A DNA stretch of 64,000 bases from DATKPE01 sp035524335 (lineage in GTDB: Bacteria; Bacteroidota; Ignavibacteria; UBA10030; SZUA-254), in the NCBI GenBank assembly GCA_035524335.1, contig DATKPE010000057.1, positions 1 through 64,000 of the forward strand, written 5' to 3'. The notes under the pieces are model-generated. The model saw only the letters and a list, made by a program, of their open reading frames with translations, did not search any database and was not told where the DNA came from. The position numbers and the translations under genes are program-made. Shown one piece after another: positions 18,964 to 27,776 of the stretch. Positions within the stretch are counted from its first letter, which is position 1. The number at the start of each line of letters is the position of its first letter.

Positions 18964-18989
18964 CGGGACGTTAAGAAAGAAGGAACCTG

Positions 18990-19640
18990 GTGGAATATAT
19001 TCGGGACATCTTCGATTTCATCCTCCACATCGACGTACACCTCGAGGCGATCATCCGGGCTTACGGCCTCTGGACGTACGGCATACTGGCGCTGATCATC
19101 TTTTCGGAGACGGGATTCGTCGTGACGCCGTTTCTGCCGGGCGACTCCCTCCTGTTTGCGGCCGGGGCGATCGCGGTCAATCAGGTTCTCAGTCCTTTGC
19201 TTCTTTTCGTGATCCTGACCGCGGCCGCCATTCTCGGAAATACGGTCAATTACTGGATCGGCTATTTCATAGGGCCCAACATTCTGCTCAGGAAGAACAT
19301 CAGATTTGTGAACCGCGACTACCTCCAGCGGGCGCACAGCTATTTCGAATCGTACGGCGGGCGGACGATCATCTTCGCCCGCTTCCTCCCGATCTTCAGA
19401 ACGTTCGTGCCGTTCATTGCGGGCATCTGTACGATGTCTTACGGCGTCTATATGCTGTACAACGCAATCGCCGGAGCGCTCTGGGTGGGGTCATTCGTTT
19501 TTGCTGGATATTACTTCGGCAACCTCCCGATCGTCAGAAGCAACTTCACCTTCGTCATCATCGCCATCCTCGTCGTCTCGACGCTTCCCGCCGTCATCGA
19601 GGCACTGCGGCGGCGCTCCCGCGTCCGGCAGTCAGACTGA
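18990..19640 (+). CDS. DedA-family (VTT domain) membrane protein
   Basis: Integral membrane protein of 216 residues with four to six predicted helices. DedA proteins are implicated in lipid carrier (undecaprenyl phosphate) or phospholipid flipping and in membrane homeostasis. Seen are the family motifs FVVTPFLPGDSLLFAAG and GRTIIFARFLPIFRTFVPFIAG, including the conserved Arg residues. GTG 18990 is preceded by GAAGGA at a good distance. It is last in the operon and overlaps the end of the opposing DUF423 gene by nine bases. Confidence 0.9.
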   Translation: MEYIRDIFDFILHIDVHLEAIIRAYGLWTYGILALIIFSETGFVVTPFLPGDSLLFAAGAIAVNQVLSPLLLFVILTAAAILGNTVNYWIGYFIGPNILLRKNIRFVNRDYLQRAHSYFESYGGRTIIFARFLPIFRTFVPFIAGICTMSYGVYMLYNAIAGALWVGSFVFAGYYFGNLPIVRSNFTFVIIAILVVSTLPAVIEALRRRSRVRQSD

Positions 19641-20000
19641 TTTCCAGACCCTCCACGCGAATAACAGCCATCCGGCGAGGAAACAGAGGCCGCCGGCGGG
19701 CGTGATCATGCCGAACCAGCGCTGGTCCGTCAGCGCAAGAAGGTACAGGCTCCCCGAGAAGAGGAGAATCCCCGCGATGAAGCAGTAGCCCGTCCAGCTG
19801 AAATCGGTGCCGGGAAACTGGCCGGCGGCCCAGCCGACAGCCAGGAGGGCAAGCGCGTGGTACATGTGGTAGCGCACACCCACCTCGAATACCGCGAACA
19901 TGTCGGGCGCGAGCCGCGTACGGAGAAGGTGGGCGGCAAACGCCCCGATGGCGACGCCGCAGAACGAGAACAGGGCCCCCGCTATCAGGAAGGATTTCAC
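19632..20000 (-). CDS. DUF423-family small membrane protein
   Basis: A 122-residue protein with four predicted membrane helices. The family signature near the N terminus is seen as GAFAAHLLR, and FEVGVRYHMYHALALL follows; both are typical of DUF423 (YgdD-like) proteins. The function of the family is not established. It overlaps the queF stop by four bases, so it is translated together with queF. Confidence 0.88.
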   Translation of the reverse strand: MKSFLIAGALFSFCGVAIGAFAAHLLRTRLAPDMFAVFEVGVRYHMYHALALLAVGWAAGQFPGTDFSWTGYCFIAGILLFSGSLYLLALTDQRWFGMITPAGGLCFLAGWLLFAWRVWKSV

Positions 20001-20449
20001 GGCTCACTCTCCTTCGATCCGAATTCCGCCGAAGCGACGGTATGTACGCCGCCGCGGATGTTGTAATCGGCGGTGACGGACATCCAGGCGGGAGCGGCGA
20101 GGCGCACGAGGTCGTCGAGCACCATATGCACGATATGTTCCTGATACGCTCCGACGTTTCTGTAGGAGAACAGGTAGTATTTCAGCGACCGCAGTTCGAT
20201 GAGGCGGTCGGTCGGGATATAGTGGATCGTAAGCGTGCCGAAATCCGGAAGGCCGGAATAGGGACATACCGCAGTAAATTCGGTCGTATCGATATCGATC
20301 ACTGTCCGGCGGCCCGGGTATTCATAGGGAATCGTTTCGAGGACCCCCCTGTCGATCTCCGCAGAAGATGCGATATCATAGCGCCGGTCAAGACCGGTGA
20401 GGCGCTTGGATGATGTCATCTTTTTCTTCAAATTCGGCTTATTCGGCAT
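19997..20449 (-). CDS. queF: NADPH-dependent 7-cyano-7-deazaguanine reductase
   Basis: Reduces the nitrile of preQ0 to preQ1, the last free-base step in making the modified tRNA base queuosine. The catalytic Cys is seen in FTAVCPYSGLPDFG, and the substrate-binding ESLK-type region appears here as ELRSLKYYLFSYRN. The 150-residue length matches the short (unimodular) QueF type. A promoter at 20481-20508 and GAGGTG just before the ATG support this start. No other queuosine genes are seen nearby. Confidence 0.94.
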   Translation of the reverse strand: MPNKPNLKKKMTSSKRLTGLDRRYDIASSAEIDRGVLETIPYEYPGRRTVIDIDTTEFTAVCPYSGLPDFGTLTIHYIPTDRLIELRSLKYYLFSYRNVGAYQEHIVHMVLDDLVRLAAPAWMSVTADYNIRGGVHTVASAEFGSKESEP

Positions 20450-20480
20450 ATTTCACCTCATGTCAGTTCATCGCGCAGAT

Positions 20481-20508
20481 AATATAGCAGATTTCGGACG
20501 AACGACAA
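20481..20508 (-). promoter_or_regulatory. Predicted promoter of queF
   Basis: Minus strand TTGTCG (20503-20508), 16 bases, TATATT (20481-20486). Start near 20474, 25 bases before the queF ATG. Confidence 0.6.
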
Positions 20509-20585
20509 AACCAGCGCATGGAATTTATGGATGTTGAATGCCTGCATTAAAGTAATTACTGAAGTTGATACGGAGAACGTGGAGG

Positions 20586-20614
20586 TTGACATTACGAGTC
20601 AATTTCTCTATATT
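20586..20614 (+). promoter_or_regulatory. Predicted strong promoter of the 788-aa coiled-coil/TPR gene
   Basis: TTGACA (20586-20591), 17 bases, TATATT (20609-20614). Start near 20621, followed by AAAGGA (20641-20646) and a TTG start at 20653. Confidence 0.75.
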
Positions 20615-20652
20615 CGACCTGTTCAAATCATCTTGGGAAGAAAGGAAAAATT

Positions 20653-23019
20653 TTGGCCGATTCGGAGGATCGTCTCCATTCTGAAGAATTAAAGCGGAAG
20701 GCTGAAGAGCTCAAAAAAAGAGCTTTTGAAGAGGAATCACGCCGTTTGGATGACGATATTGACGGACAGGCGTCCGAGCTGGCCCAGAAACGGCTCGAGG
20801 AGGAGCGCGAGCAGTACCGCCAGCAGATGGAAGAACGGTCGAAGGAGAAAAACCGGGAGGAACAGCTTCGAAAGGCACAGGAGGAGGAGGTCCAGCGGGT
20901 TCTCGAGCTCGAGCGGAAAAAACGCCAGGAAGCGCGCCGGAAGGAAGAAGCCGACGAAAAGCGGCGGGAGGAGCAGAAGCGCATCCAGGAGGAGATCACA
21001 CGCCAGAAAGCGGAAGAAGAACAGAACCGCCGTCAGGAGGAACGACAGCGGAAGGATGACCTTTCGAAAAAAAGGCAGGATCTCGACTCTCTCCGCAGGG
21101 AACAGGAGCGGATCCGGAAGGATCACGAGCGCAGGGAACGGATAGACGCCCTTCTGAAGGTTGCCGAAAAATTTTTCCAGGCCGGCGATTTCGAACACGC
21201 CGCGATCGAGGTCGCAAAAGCTCTCGTCAACGATCCGTCGCACCCGAAGGCCCTTGAACTTGAACAGAAGATCAAGGATGCGCAGGGCAGGCCGAAAACC
21301 GCCCCCTCCGCCGGTGAACCGTCCGTTGCCGAAACCCCGAAGACACCGATCCAGCACGCCCCGGCCCAGAACCGCCAGTCGATGACCATGCGGTATCTCG
21401 TCTATGCGTTGATCCTCGGCCTGATCGTCCTCTCCACGATACTTGTCACGAAATTCAAAAAGAGGATCTTCACGACTCCGGTCCCGATCGCCATCCTCCC
21501 GTGGACCAGTCCGACCAACATCCTCGAGGACAGAATTCTGGGAACGGCGCTCGCAGACGAGGTGACGAGCCGGCTGGAGCGGACGAAGGCGTATATCACC
21601 ATGGGCCGCGCTTCCGCATATTTCCTGAGCCGGACGAGTCCCAATCCCGCCCTCGCCTCCTTCCGGGTAGGGTACGCCTACGCGCTCGAAGGATCGGTAG
21701 CGGAGGCGAACAAAACGATCTTCGTGAATCTCCGGCTGATCGATTCCTCCCGGAACACCTTCTGGGAGAACCAGTACTCGGCGCCTGTGGATAACGCCTA
21801 TGAACTCCCGGAAAAGATCTTCAGCAACCTCACAGAGGTCCTGCAGACCTCGGTCGGCGACGTCCAGAGTTCCGGCGACCTGCCGCACCGACGGATAAAT
21901 CCGGACGCCTACATGCTTTATCTCCGTGCCTCCGAACTGATGCATCGGGGGACCGCCGAAAGCAGTTGGAACGCATTCCAGCTCTTCCAGCAGGCTCTTC
22001 AGAAGGACGGACAGTTTCCCGATGCGCTCTCCAAGGCATCGCTCGACCTGCTGATTCGGATGGAAAACGGCTGGGATACGACCGCCGCCTCCCGTCTGCT
22101 GGTGAGACAGCTCGCGGAATCGGCGCTTATTCTCGACCCCTCCTTCGGCCCGTCATTTTACATTCTGGGCGAACTTGAACAGCAGATGGGGCATTCCGAC
22201 AGGGCGCTCCAGCTTCTGGATACCGCGCTCATGTATCTGCCGCGGTCGAGCGACGTCTATCTCAGCCGGGCGAAGGCGTATTTCCGGGCGGGGAAATACA
22301 ATGAAGTGATCGATGCAATGACGCACGCCTACGAGCTCGATCCCAGAAATATCGCGGTCCTCTCGACCTTCGCCTGGATGCACCAGCTCATGGGGACATC
22401 CCGTCAGGGGATCATCTACCATGAGGCGGCACTGCAGGTCGTCGACGATTCTCTCGCCTATCTCATCGGACCGGTCGGCAATATGATGCTGATGGATCCG
22501 ACGCTCAGTCTCGGGTACAGCCAGCGGGTGGTCTCCGCCTGTCAGAAGCGAATCGGTCTCGATTCGACGGACTACGTCAGCCTCTATAATCTGTCCCGCA
22601 TTTACCAGGTCACGGGCGATCCGCTCCAGGCCGCTCCGCTCCTCTCGCGTGTCCAGAGCCAGCTCCGGAGTCAGCTCCAGAAAAACCCTAAGGATACGAA
22701 GGCCGCCGCGTACCTCGCGCTCACGCTGACCCGTCTGGGTCTCTATCCGGAAGCGGCCTCCATCGCCCAGCGGGCGCTCGAGCAGGAGCGGTTCAACCCG
22801 TCGCTCCATTTCATGATCGCACGGGTCTACTCGCTCCAGATGTATTCTTCCCTCACCAAATCGTACGACGAGAACAAACGGACCGAAGCCAATCGCCTTC
22901 TCCGGGAGGCCCTCGGTCTGGGCTACCGGTTTGATGAGATGACCGATGCGGATTTCTTCAACATGTCCGAGCACGGAGACCTCCATGCCGCGACACTTTC
23001 GCCGACCCTCCGTTACTGA
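20653..23019 (+). CDS. Coiled-coil / membrane / TolB-like / TPR protein, 788 aa
   Basis: A protein of unknown function with an unusual layout. Residues about 1-165 are a highly charged coiled coil rich in Glu, Arg and Lys. A TPR-like unit follows (about 168-210). A single membrane helix lies at about 246-268. Next is a region like the TolB-like N-terminal domain found in CadC-type and adenylate cyclase-associated proteins (AILPWTS near 277, then YALEGSV and LRLIDSSRNTFWE). The rest to 788 is TPR-like repeats. The membrane orientation is not certain, but the coiled coil is probably cytoplasmic and the TPR part outside. The next gene has a similar coiled-coil/TPR design. A scaffold or sensor role is my inference. 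Confidence 0.7.
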   Translation: MADSEDRLHSEELKRKAEELKKRAFEEESRRLDDDIDGQASELAQKRLEEEREQYRQQMEERSKEKNREEQLRKAQEEEVQRVLELERKKRQEARRKEEADEKRREEQKRIQEEITRQKAEEEQNRRQEERQRKDDLSKKRQDLDSLRREQERIRKDHERRERIDALLKVAEKFFQAGDFEHAAIEVAKALVNDPSHPKALELEQKIKDAQGRPKTAPSAGEPSVAETPKTPIQHAPAQNRQSMTMRYLVYALILGLIVLSTILVTKFKKRIFTTPVPIAILPWTSPTNILEDRILGTALADEVTSRLERTKAYITMGRASAYFLSRTSPNPALASFRVGYAYALEGSVAEANKTIFVNLRLIDSSRNTFWENQYSAPVDNAYELPEKIFSNLTEVLQTSVGDVQSSGDLPHRRINPDAYMLYLRASELMHRGTAESSWNAFQLFQQALQKDGQFPDALSKASLDLLIRMENGWDTTAASRLLVRQLAESALILDPSFGPSFYILGELEQQMGHSDRALQLLDTALMYLPRSSDVYLSRAKAYFRAGKYNEVIDAMTHAYELDPRNIAVLSTFAWMHQLMGTSRQGIIYHEAALQVVDDSLAYLIGPVGNMMLMDPTLSLGYSQRVVSACQKRIGLDSTDYVSLYNLSRIYQVTGDPLQAAPLLSRVQSQLRSQLQKNPKDTKAAAYLALTLTRLGLYPEAASIAQRALEQERFNPSLHFMIARVYSLQMYSSLTKSYDENKRTEANRLLREALGLGYRFDEMTDADFFNMSEHGDLHAATLSPTLRY

Positions 23020-23083
23020 CCGCTTTTCCGCCGTACGCCGTCCGTGATCCCGCTCTCCGGACGCCCGAATCTTCCGCCATTAT

Positions 23084-23112
23084 TTGGCTTTACCGCCACC
23101 GATGCGTATATT
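23084..23112 (+). promoter_or_regulatory. Predicted promoter of the 1091-aa coiled-coil gene
   Basis: TTGGCT (23084-23089), 17 bases, TATATT (23107-23112). Start near 23119, 41 bases before ATG 23160. Confidence 0.7.
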
Positions 23113-23159
23113 ACGATGATACTGCAGAATACGCCACGATTTGATTCACAACCGCTGGA

Positions 23160-26100
23160 ATGAAGAAAGAACAGCAGGATAACGCCGCAAAACGACAGGC
23201 CGGCGAGCATCTGAAGAATGCAGACCGGTTATTGAAGAGCGGGGATTACACCGCCGCTCTTGAGGAAGTCGATAAGGCACTTGCGATTGATCCGGCAAAT
23301 TTTTACGCCAAGGCGTACAAGCACCGGATTCATGAGGTTCTTTCCAAGAAAACGGCACATCCGGCTCCCGAGCCGCAAGCCGCTCCGCCCCCCGCGCCTC
23401 AGCCCAAGGCTCCGGCCTCCCAGCAGGCTCCGGCCCCTCCGCCCGCCAAAACCGCGGCTCATCCTCCGAAGGCCGAAACAGTTCCCGCCGAGGAAGAGAT
23501 GCGGAAACGCATGCTCGAACTTGAGAGTATGCAGAAGCGGGTCGAGGAACAGCGGCTCAAGGTTGAACAGGATCGCCTGAAGGCGATCGAGGTGCAGAGA
23601 AAGATCCTGGAAGAATTCCGCGCCAAGGAAACCGAATCCCAGCGGACCGTCGAGGAACAGCACCACCGCCTGGAGGATGAACGGAAGCGTCTGGAGGAGG
23701 ATTTCCAGAAACGCGAGGAACAGGCCCGCGCCCACCTGGAGGAGGAGATCCGCAAGGTCAAGTCGCTCCGGAAGGGAATCGAATCGGAATTCTCTGCGAA
23801 GGAGCAGCAGCTCCGTCTCCTGGAAGAGCAGGAACAGAAACGCCTGCGGGAAGTCGATCAGCGGGAGGAAGCAATCCGCAAGCAGGCCGAAGCGGAACGA
23901 AAACAGTTCGAAGAACAGATGCGGCGGTGGGAGGAGGAAGCCCGGAAGGCCGTTGCGGAAGAGCGGCGGAAACTCGAAGAGGAGCGCCGGGAACTCGAAG
24001 TCGCCCGCAAGCGGACCGAAGAGGAACTCCGGCAGAAGGCGGAGGAGGATCGCCAGCGGACCGAGACGGAACTCCGGAAGCGCGCGGAGGAGGAGCGGAA
24101 GGAACTCGAGCTCGTCCGCAAACGGACCGAAGAGGAACTCCGCCGGAAGGCGGAGGAGGAACGCCAGCGGACCGAAGCGGAACTCCGGAAACACGCGGAG
24201 GAGGAACGGAGGAGGATCGAGCAGGAAACGCGCAAGAAACTGGAAGAAGCCGCACAGCGAAAGATCGAGGAGGAGCGGAAACACCTCGAGCAGGAAGCGA
24301 AGCTCCGGGAAGAGGCGTTCAGGAAAAAGATCGAGGACGAGCGAAAACGGCTTCAGGAGGAATGGCTCAAGAAGGCTGAGGAATCGGCTCGCCAGCAGCT
24401 GGAGGAACAGCGCCGGTCGAACGAGGAACAGCTCCGCCGGCAGGCGGACGAGGAACGGAAGCGGCTCGAACACCAGGCGATGATGCGCGAGGAAGCGCTC
24501 ATGAAGAAAATCGAGGAGGAACGGCTTCGCCTCCAGGAGGAACTGAAAAAGCAGGAAGTGATCCAGCGGAAAAAGGCCGAGGAGGAACGGAAAGTTGTGG
24601 AGGCCGATGCGCTCCGGAAGGCCGAAGAAGCGGCCCAGCTGCGCATCGCCGAGCTTCGCCGGATCAACGAGGAACAGCTGAAGAAGGAGGCCGAGGAAGA
24701 GCGGATCCGCCTTGAGCACGAGACCCTCCGTAAGATCGAGGAAACCACGCGGAAGAAGCTCGACGAGGAGCGCCGGCGTCTGGAGCAGGAAACGATTCTG
24801 AAGGAACAGGCGCTCCAGAAAAAGATCGAGGAGGAACAGAAGCGCCTGAAAGAGGCGGCGATCCGCGAAGCCGAAGACCGCGCCACCAGCCGCATCGAGG
24901 CCGAACGGAAGCGGATCAACGAGGAAATCCATCTGCAGGAAATTTCCCGGAAGCAGAAAGCCGACGAGGAACGGAAACAGGTGGAATCCGAGGCGAAGCG
25001 GAAGGCCGAGGAATCGGCCGCGCGACAGCTCGAGGAGGAACGGGCCCGGATCGAAGAACAGCTCCGCACTCAGATCGCCGAAGAACGCCGTCTCATGGAA
25101 GCCGAGGCGATCCGGAGCGCCGATATCGTCATCCGGAAAAAGCTCGACGACGAGCGGAAGCGCCTCGAACAGGAGACCAGGGCGAAGGAACAGATCCTCC
25201 GCGAAAAAATCCGCACGGAGCAGCAGCAGCTCCAGGATGAAGCGGTGAAAGCGGCGGAGGAACTCGCACGCAGGAAGATCGAGGAGGAGCGGAAGCGCCT
25301 GGAAAATAACATCCAGGAACAGGAACGCATCCACCGCCAGCAGATGGAAGAGCACCGGAGACTGCTCGAAACCGAATCACTCCTGAAAGCCGAGGAAGTC
25401 GCCCGCCAGCGGCTGGCGGAGGAACGGAAGCGCCTCGAAGAAGAGTCGAAACGACGGGAGGAAGCTCTGCGGCGGCAGATCGCCGAGGGCCGCCAGCGGC
25501 TTGCGGCGGAGGAACAGCGGCTTGCAAAGGCGATCCCCCAGCCGGGCTTCAGGCAGTCCACTCCGGAAACCGGCGACGAAAGTCCGCGGACCGAAGTGAA
25601 AGGAGAGGAAGAGATCTCCCGCCCGGCCGAAACGCCCTCACAGGAAGTCGAGGCGCGCGAGGAACAGGTCAGGCAGCGGGAAGAGCTTGAACGTCAGGAG
25701 AAACTCAGACAGCAGGAAGAGCTCAGGCGCCGGGAGGAGGCCGAACGTCAGGAGAAACTCAGACAGCAGGAAGAGCTCAGGCGCCGGGAAGAGGCCGAAC
25801 GTCAGGAGAAACTCAAACGGCAGGAAGAGCTGAAGCGTCAGGAGGAGGCAAAGCGTCAGGAAGCGCTCAAGAAAGAGGAGGAGGCGCTCCTCCGGGCGGC
25901 GCATGAAGAGGGGAAACGGCTCGCCCAGCAGAAAAAAATTCAGGAGAGTTTTGAAAAGGCCTCCGAGCTTTTTGACAAGGGTCAGTACTCCGAAGCTCTG
26001 GTGGAAATTTCCAAAATTCTCACCCGACATCCGAACCACAGCGAAGCGGTTCAGCTCGAGGCCCGGATCCGCAAGGAACTCCAGGCGGCCTGGAGGCAGG

Positions 26101-26435
26101 AAGCCGAGGAAGCGGACCGGACTCAAAAACAGGCGGCGCTGGAATCCTACCGGAAAGCCCTGCGGCAGGCCTGGATCGACGGCGCCCTCTCCAGCAACGA
26201 GGAACAGATTCTCACCAACCTCCGGAAATCGCTCAAGATCACGCCGGAAGAGCATACCGATCTGGAGGGTCTTGCAAAACGGGAGGCCTACCGCGACGCT
26301 CTCACGGAAGCATGGTCAAACGGACAACCGTCGCAGAAAACAGTTCGCGAACTTGGCATCCTCCGCCGTGAACTCGGCATTTCCGAGGATGTCCATCAGA
26401 TGATCGAAAGAGAAGTGACCGGCGGCCTGAAATAG
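23160..26435 (+). CDS. Giant coiled-coil protein with terminal TPR units, 1091 aa
   Basis: Function unknown. A TPR-like unit sits near the N terminus (about 17-57: LLKSGDYTAALEEVDKALAI), then an Ala/Pro-rich linker (about 70-105), then some 800 residues of almost unbroken charged coiled coil built from variants of EEERKRLEEE. Near the C terminus is a second TPR-like unit (about 929-970: LFDKGQYSEALVEISKIL), followed by two copies of a roughly 45-residue helical module beginning YRKALRQAW (about 997) and YRDALTEAW (about 1044). No membrane helix or signal peptide is visible, so it is probably cytoplasmic. It follows a gene of related design and has its own promoter. A length-setting scaffold is possible but unproven. 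Confidence 0.7.
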   Translation: MKKEQQDNAAKRQAGEHLKNADRLLKSGDYTAALEEVDKALAIDPANFYAKAYKHRIHEVLSKKTAHPAPEPQAAPPPAPQPKAPASQQAPAPPPAKTAAHPPKAETVPAEEEMRKRMLELESMQKRVEEQRLKVEQDRLKAIEVQRKILEEFRAKETESQRTVEEQHHRLEDERKRLEEDFQKREEQARAHLEEEIRKVKSLRKGIESEFSAKEQQLRLLEEQEQKRLREVDQREEAIRKQAEAERKQFEEQMRRWEEEARKAVAEERRKLEEERRELEVARKRTEEELRQKAEEDRQRTETELRKRAEEERKELELVRKRTEEELRRKAEEERQRTEAELRKHAEEERRRIEQETRKKLEEAAQRKIEEERKHLEQEAKLREEAFRKKIEDERKRLQEEWLKKAEESARQQLEEQRRSNEEQLRRQADEERKRLEHQAMMREEALMKKIEEERLRLQEELKKQEVIQRKKAEEERKVVEADALRKAEEAAQLRIAELRRINEEQLKKEAEEERIRLEHETLRKIEETTRKKLDEERRRLEQETILKEQALQKKIEEEQKRLKEAAIREAEDRATSRIEAERKRINEEIHLQEISRKQKADEERKQVESEAKRKAEESAARQLEEERARIEEQLRTQIAEERRLMEAEAIRSADIVIRKKLDDERKRLEQETRAKEQILREKIRTEQQQLQDEAVKAAEELARRKIEEERKRLENNIQEQERIHRQQMEEHRRLLETESLLKAEEVARQRLAEERKRLEEESKRREEALRRQIAEGRQRLAAEEQRLAKAIPQPGFRQSTPETGDESPRTEVKGEEEISRPAETPSQEVEAREEQVRQREELERQEKLRQQEELRRREEAERQEKLRQQEELRRREEAERQEKLKRQEELKRQEEAKRQEALKKEEEALLRAAHEEGKRLAQQKKIQESFEKASELFDKGQYSEALVEISKILTRHPNHSEAVQLEARIRKELQAAWRQEAEEADRTQKQAALESYRKALRQAWIDGALSSNEEQILTNLRKSLKITPEEHTDLEGLAKREAYRDALTEAWSNGQPSQKTVRELGILRRELGISEDVHQMIEREVTGGLK
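25689..25850 (+). repeat. Three 54-bp tandem repeats inside the coiled-coil gene
   Basis: Units start at 25689, 25743 and 25797 with GAACGTCAGGAGAAACTC. The first two are almost identical and the third has diverged in its second half. Each encodes 18 residues beginning ERQEKLRQQEEL, so copy changes keep the frame. Confidence 0.8.
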
Positions 26436-26445
26436 CCGCACTGTA

Positions 26446-27543
26446 TTATCCCCTCTCCGCCGCTCCCCTTTTCCGCCATACCCCCGGAATGTCCGACCTG
26501 CACTTCGGACACGCGCCGTTCTCCATCCTGTTCGCCATGACCCTGAAACCAATCCGCTCGATCAGGAGCGTTCTGCAGAACGGACAATAGGTGTTTTCAT
26601 ACCGTTCGAATTGTCCGGGAAGGTTCCCGGCATAGACGAAACGGAGCCCTTCTTCATAGCCGATCTCCACTGCACGGAGCAGAACCTCCTGCGGGGTCCG
26701 CTCCCTGTCGGTCATCCGGTAATCGGCGTGGAAAGCGGTCACGTGCCAGGGGATATCGGGAGAGACGGATCGGATAAATTGCGCAATTTCCTTCAGCTCC
26801 GCAGGTGAATCGTTGAAGCCGGGGACGATGAGCGTGACAATTTCGACCCACACGCCGCTCCGGTGAAACGCGACGATCGTATCGAGCACACGCTGGAGAA
26901 CTCCCCCAAGAGACCGGTATTTTCTGTCGTCGAAACCCTTCAGGTCGATCTTGTAGAGATCGATCCACGGCCGCAGAAATTCGACGACCTCCGGAGTGCC
27001 GTTGCCGTTGGAGACGTAGGCCGTCATCAGACCCTCACTCTTTGCCCGCCGGAAAACTTCGACGCCCCATTCCGAGGTGATCAGCGGCTCGTTGTAGGTG
27101 CTCGTCACGACGGCCGACCGGCTGGATCGGGCGGCCGAAATAATGTCGTCCGCCGACGCGATTTCCGGCAGGTGGAGCGCTTCGGGATCGCGGAGCGTCT
27201 GGGAGGTTATCCAGTTCTGGCAGTAGGCACAGTGATAATCGCATCCCAGCATGCCGAAGCTGAGAGTCCGGCTTCCCGGCAACGCGTGGAAAAACGGTTT
27301 TTTTTCAATGGGATCGACCTGCAGGGAGGCGACATACCCCCATGGGACGAAGAGCACTCCGTCCTCATTATACCGGACCTGGCAGATGCCGGCTTTGCCG
27401 GGACCGACCGAGCACCGGTGGCCGCAGGCATAGCATTCAACTCTGGAACCCTCCCCCCTTCGGTAGAGCGAGCCCGGCCGGGTGTGACCGGAGAGAATAT
27501 CTTTCAGCGATATAGTCGCGGAATCGGGCATGAGGGCCGTCAT
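26446..27543 (-). CDS. amrS: AmmeMemoRadiSam-system radical SAM enzyme (PflA-like)
   Basis: Radical S-adenosylmethionine enzyme of 365 residues, related to pyruvate formate-lyase activators. The 4Fe-4S motif is seen as GCDYHCAYCQNW. An N-terminal Cys-rich element (CYACGHRCSVGPGKAGIC) and a C-terminal zinc-ribbon-like pair (CPFC and CPKC) are typical of the AmrS family. AmrS usually works with AMMECR1 and Memo proteins; neither is visible here, and the reaction is not established in my knowledge. ATG 27543 lies two bases after the predicted transcript start. It faces the 1091-aa gene with a ten-base gap. Confidence 0.88.
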   Translation of the reverse strand: MTALMPDSATISLKDILSGHTRPGSLYRRGEGSRVECYACGHRCSVGPGKAGICQVRYNEDGVLFVPWGYVASLQVDPIEKKPFFHALPGSRTLSFGMLGCDYHCAYCQNWITSQTLRDPEALHLPEIASADDIISAARSSRSAVVTSTYNEPLITSEWGVEVFRRAKSEGLMTAYVSNGNGTPEVVEFLRPWIDLYKIDLKGFDDRKYRSLGGVLQRVLDTIVAFHRSGVWVEIVTLIVPGFNDSPAELKEIAQFIRSVSPDIPWHVTAFHADYRMTDRERTPQEVLLRAVEIGYEEGLRFVYAGNLPGQFERYENTYCPFCRTLLIERIGFRVMANRMENGACPKCRSDIPGVWRKRGAAERG

Positions 27544-27551
27544 TCAGCATC

Positions 27552-27580
27552 AATATACCTCTGACCGGACGCAATGGCAA
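27552..27580 (-). promoter_or_regulatory. Predicted near-leaderless promoter of amrS
   Basis: Minus strand TTGCCA (27575-27580), 17 bases, TATATT (27552-27557). Start near 27545; the ATG is at 27543. Confidence 0.7.
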
Positions 27581-27675
27581 ATTCATCCCATCACATCCGA
27601 AATCGTCTCTATTATTTGAAAAAAGACGATAAAATTAAAATGCTGTGAACTGCATCAACATTAATAATTATTTAG

Positions 27676-27704
27676 TTGTTTTGATGACTGCCGTTTCGTA
27701 TCAT
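27676..27704 (+). promoter_or_regulatory. Predicted promoter of the NlpC/P60 gene
   Basis: TTGTTT (27676-27681), 17 bases, TATCAT (27699-27704). Start near 27711, 66 bases before ATG 27777. The intergenic stretch 27581-27675 shows nothing else that I can name. Confidence 0.55.
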
Positions 27705-27776
27705 AATTCGTCGAGGCGTAGGGTGGAGGTTTTCCGTTTCTGCGGTGGAAAAGATAAGCTGTCAGACAGCTCAATT

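Noticed and set aside
23229..25355. 708-codon minus-strand frame opposite the coiled-coil gene
   Set aside because: It mirrors the Glu/Arg/Lys-rich codons of the real gene and reads as Leu/Phe/Arg-rich sequence with no domain, promoter or ribosome-binding site.
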